This document shows positions 62,074 to 64,000 of a stretch of 64,000 nt of DNA, in pieces. The notes beneath the pieces were generated by a model that made no database searches, was not told the origin of the DNA, and worked only from the letters and a program-made list of their open reading frames with translations. Within the stretch, counting starts at the first letter, position 1, and each line of letters starts with the position of its first letter. The DNA comes from Balneolaceae bacterium (lineage in GTDB: Bacteria; Bacteroidota; Rhodothermia; Balneolales; Balneolaceae): NCBI GenBank assembly GCA_017640665.1, contig JAEPQE010000001.1, forward strand, positions 248,001 through 312,000, in the 5' to 3' direction. Position numbers and translations under genes: made by a program.

Positions 62074-64000
62074 ATGAGTTTCAAAAGAATCTTCACTTCT
62101 GCTTTATTCAGCTTTTTCCTAATCGCATCAGGTTACTCTCAAAACCCCCGTTTTACAACCGCACCCTCCATTTCCCCAGACGCTTCCACTATCGTTTTTT
62201 CTTATGAAAGTGATCTTTGGAAGGTACCTGCTGAGGGAGGAACGGCTGTTCGCTTAACCGGAATGGATGGTCACGAATCCTTTCCAAATATTTCCCCGGA
62301 TGGGAAATGGCTCGCTTTCTCTTCTGACCAATATGGGAATAATGATGTTTACATCATGCCGATAGCAGGAGGACAAATTACACAACTTACTTTTCATCAA
62401 AGTAGTGATGTTGTTTCTTCGTGGAACTGGGACTCAAAAACTCTCTACTTTACCTCTAATCGCTATAACAGAACCAGTACCTATTCAATTTCTGTTGATG
62501 GAGGCACCCCAAAGCGACTGTTTGATCATTATCACAATAACGTGCATAATCTTGTTAAGCACCCATCAAGAAACGAGTTCTATTTTAATGAATCATGGGA
62601 AAGCTTCATATTTCCTCAAAGAAAGGGATATAAAGGAGCATTCAATCCTGACATCAAGTCGTATAATACTAATACAGAAACTTATGCTGAACATACAAGT
62701 TGGGAAGGAAAAGATTTATGGCCCACTTTAGATCAAAGCGGAAATCTATACTTTGTCTCTGATGAATTTAACGGTGAGTACAATCTTTACCAGCTCAATA
62801 ATGGAGAAAAAGAACGACTCACTTCCTTTACAACCTCAGTCAAATATCCAAAAGTAAGTGCTAACGGGCAGACCATCGTATTCGAAAAAGAATACCAAAT
62901 TTACACATACGATATAGCATCTGGAGAGAGCAGGCTTGTCCCGATTTCAATATTCCGGAATAACACGCTAACTAAAAGCCAGAGTTTTGAAGTAAGTGGA
63001 AATGTGACCGGATTGGATGTTTCTCCTGATGGCAAAAAAATGGCGTTTATCTCACGCGGAGAATTATTTGTTTCCGACATGGATGGAAAGTTCATTCGTC
63101 AGATTAATACATCAGGAATGGGTAGAGTTCTTGAGGTTAAATGGTTGAACGACAATAAAACCCTTCTTTTCAATCAAACTGTGAACGGATATCAAAATCT
63201 ATTCACAGTTTCTGCAGATGGTTCCGGAAAAGAAGAGCAACATACTTCGGATGATCAGAATAATAGAAATATTGAAGTAAGTTCAGATCGGTCGAAAGCA
63301 GTATATCATAGTGGAAGAGACGAGTTAAGAATTATAGATTTAGAATCCTTCGAAAGTGAAACGGTCGTAAAAGATGAATTCTGGGGATTCCAAAATACCC
63401 AGCCTTATTTCTCGCCCAATGACGAATATCTACTTTACAATGCAAAAAGAGATTTTGAACAGGATATATTTGTCTATCATATTGAGAGTAAAGAGATACA
63501 AAATCTAACCAGAACCGGTGTTTCTGAACTTGCACCTTTTTGGGCTCCCGATGGTAAATACATTTATTACTCCACAACACAAACAACTCCTACTTATCCC
63601 AGAGGATCGAATAACTTTGATGTGTTCAGACTACCACTTGATAGATTCGAAGAGCCTTTCAAATCCCAGAAGTTTGATCAGCTTTTTGAAGAAGCAGATG
63701 AATCAGATGAAAACATTGAAGAGAGTGAAGAGAAGCTCGAAATCACTATAAATACCGATCGGATTATGGAAAGAGCTGAACCGGTTGGCGAGCGATTCGG
63801 TAATCAATTTGTGAGTGTTGTTTTACAAGATGGGGATAAAACGATGGTACTTTATACAAGTAATCATGATGAAGGAAATACTGCACTATATGTAACTACT
63901 CATCAACCCTTTGAACAGCCGAAAACCTCCAAGATAGAAGGCATTAGTCAGGTTCGGTTTGTGACAGTTTCCGAAGGAAAAGTTTATGCAATTGGAAGAG
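62074..64000 (+). CDS. Tricorn protease-like secreted protein, N-terminal part (truncated by window end)
   Basis: The frame is open from ATG 62074 to the last base, giving 642 residues without a stop. A signal peptide (about 1-23, ending GYSQ) precedes a six- to seven-bladed beta-propeller of the TolB/WD40-like type. Its repeats of the form PSISPDASTIVFSYESDLWKVPAEGG and PNISPDGKWLAFSSDQYGNNDVYIMPIAGG are characteristic of the tricorn protease homologues of Bacteroidota. The PDZ and S41 serine protease domains expected at the C terminus lie outside the window. An acidic insert (EEADESDENIEESEEK) sits near residue 545. Likely a periplasmic peptidase. Confidence 0.85.
   Translation, partial: MSFKRIFTSALFSFFLIASGYSQNPRFTTAPSISPDASTIVFSYESDLWKVPAEGGTAVRLTGMDGHESFPNISPDGKWLAFSSDQYGNNDVYIMPIAGGQITQLTFHQSSDVVSSWNWDSKTLYFTSNRYNRTSTYSISVDGGTPKRLFDHYHNNVHNLVKHPSRNEFYFNESWESFIFPQRKGYKGAFNPDIKSYNTNTETYAEHTSWEGKDLWPTLDQSGNLYFVSDEFNGEYNLYQLNNGEKERLTSFTTSVKYPKVSANGQTIVFEKEYQIYTYDIASGESRLVPISIFRNNTLTKSQSFEVSGNVTGLDVSPDGKKMAFISRGELFVSDMDGKFIRQINTSGMGRVLEVKWLNDNKTLLFNQTVNGYQNLFTVSADGSGKEEQHTSDDQNNRNIEVSSDRSKAVYHSGRDELRIIDLESFESETVVKDEFWGFQNTQPYFSPNDEYLLYNAKRDFEQDIFVYHIESKEIQNLTRTGVSELAPFWAPDGKYIYYSTTQTTPTYPRGSNNFDVFRLPLDRFEEPFKSQKFDQLFEEADESDENIEESEEKLEITINTDRIMERAEPVGERFGNQFVSVVLQDGDKTMVLYTSNHDEGNTALYVTTHQPFEQPKTSKIEGISQVRFVTVSEGKVYAIGR

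Overview
The window reads as a chromosomal segment of a Balneolia/Rhodothermia-type bacterium (Bacteroidota relatives, moderately AT-rich). The main clues are two proteins ending in a type IX secretion sorting domain of the 'NYPNPFNPST...' kind (1-768 and 29916-33245), SecD and SecF as separate genes, a GlmS gene divergent from a GlmU-like protein of the alternative Bacteroidota type, a tricorn-like protease, and several families of short intergenic palindromes. No species is claimed.

Layout. 1-6057: end of a secreted FG-GAP/sorting-domain protein, a small orphan exported protein, secD-secF-STAS and purA. 6058-9553: a repeat-filled gap, then a visibly AT-rich two-gene unit of a NYN/PIN-like nuclease and a NACHT-type NTPase with a pentapeptide-repeat segment; this is the best candidate for an undescribed conflict (antiphage) system. 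9554-16602: a leftward eight-gene directon (PfkB kinase, SemiSWEET, RdgB, SSS symporter, NTF2-like protein, two aminotransferases, a sulfotransferase-like protein). 16728-25770: Nudix hydrolase, FAD oxidoreductase with M20 amidohydrolase, a repeat-built DUF4097-like protein with MnmD, then serA, ysxC and purF. 25958-39867: a histidine-rich membrane protein, OsmC, a TPR histidine kinase, a GH81 laminarinase, tRNA-Gly, a Upf1-like helicase, a GntR regulator and mutS. 40012-46650: YihY, 3-methyladenine glycosylase, YceI, and a DUF4956/HlyD/TolC-like/SDR operon. 46651-47570: debris including a cryptochrome/photolyase pseudogene. 47595-64000: sugar dehydrogenase-like lipoprotein, isocitrate dehydrogenase, small membrane and GNAT proteins, an Hpt protein, glmS and its GlmU-like neighbour, a three-gene phosphorelay, NlpC/P60 lipoprotein, pdxJ, era and a truncated tricorn-like protease.

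Most genes are housekeeping and tightly packed (many 1-11 nt overlaps). The accessory signals are the NYN/NACHT pair, the DUF4956 envelope operon, the sensory cluster at 54.6-59.6 kb, the decayed photolyase and the palindromic repeats, most of which share GTCAT...ATGAC ends. Several starts were moved downstream of the longest reading frame (11327, 24268, 40920, 47595, 50332, 53340) because the extra N-terminal codons run over repeats or neighbouring genes or precede a conserved catalytic N-terminus.
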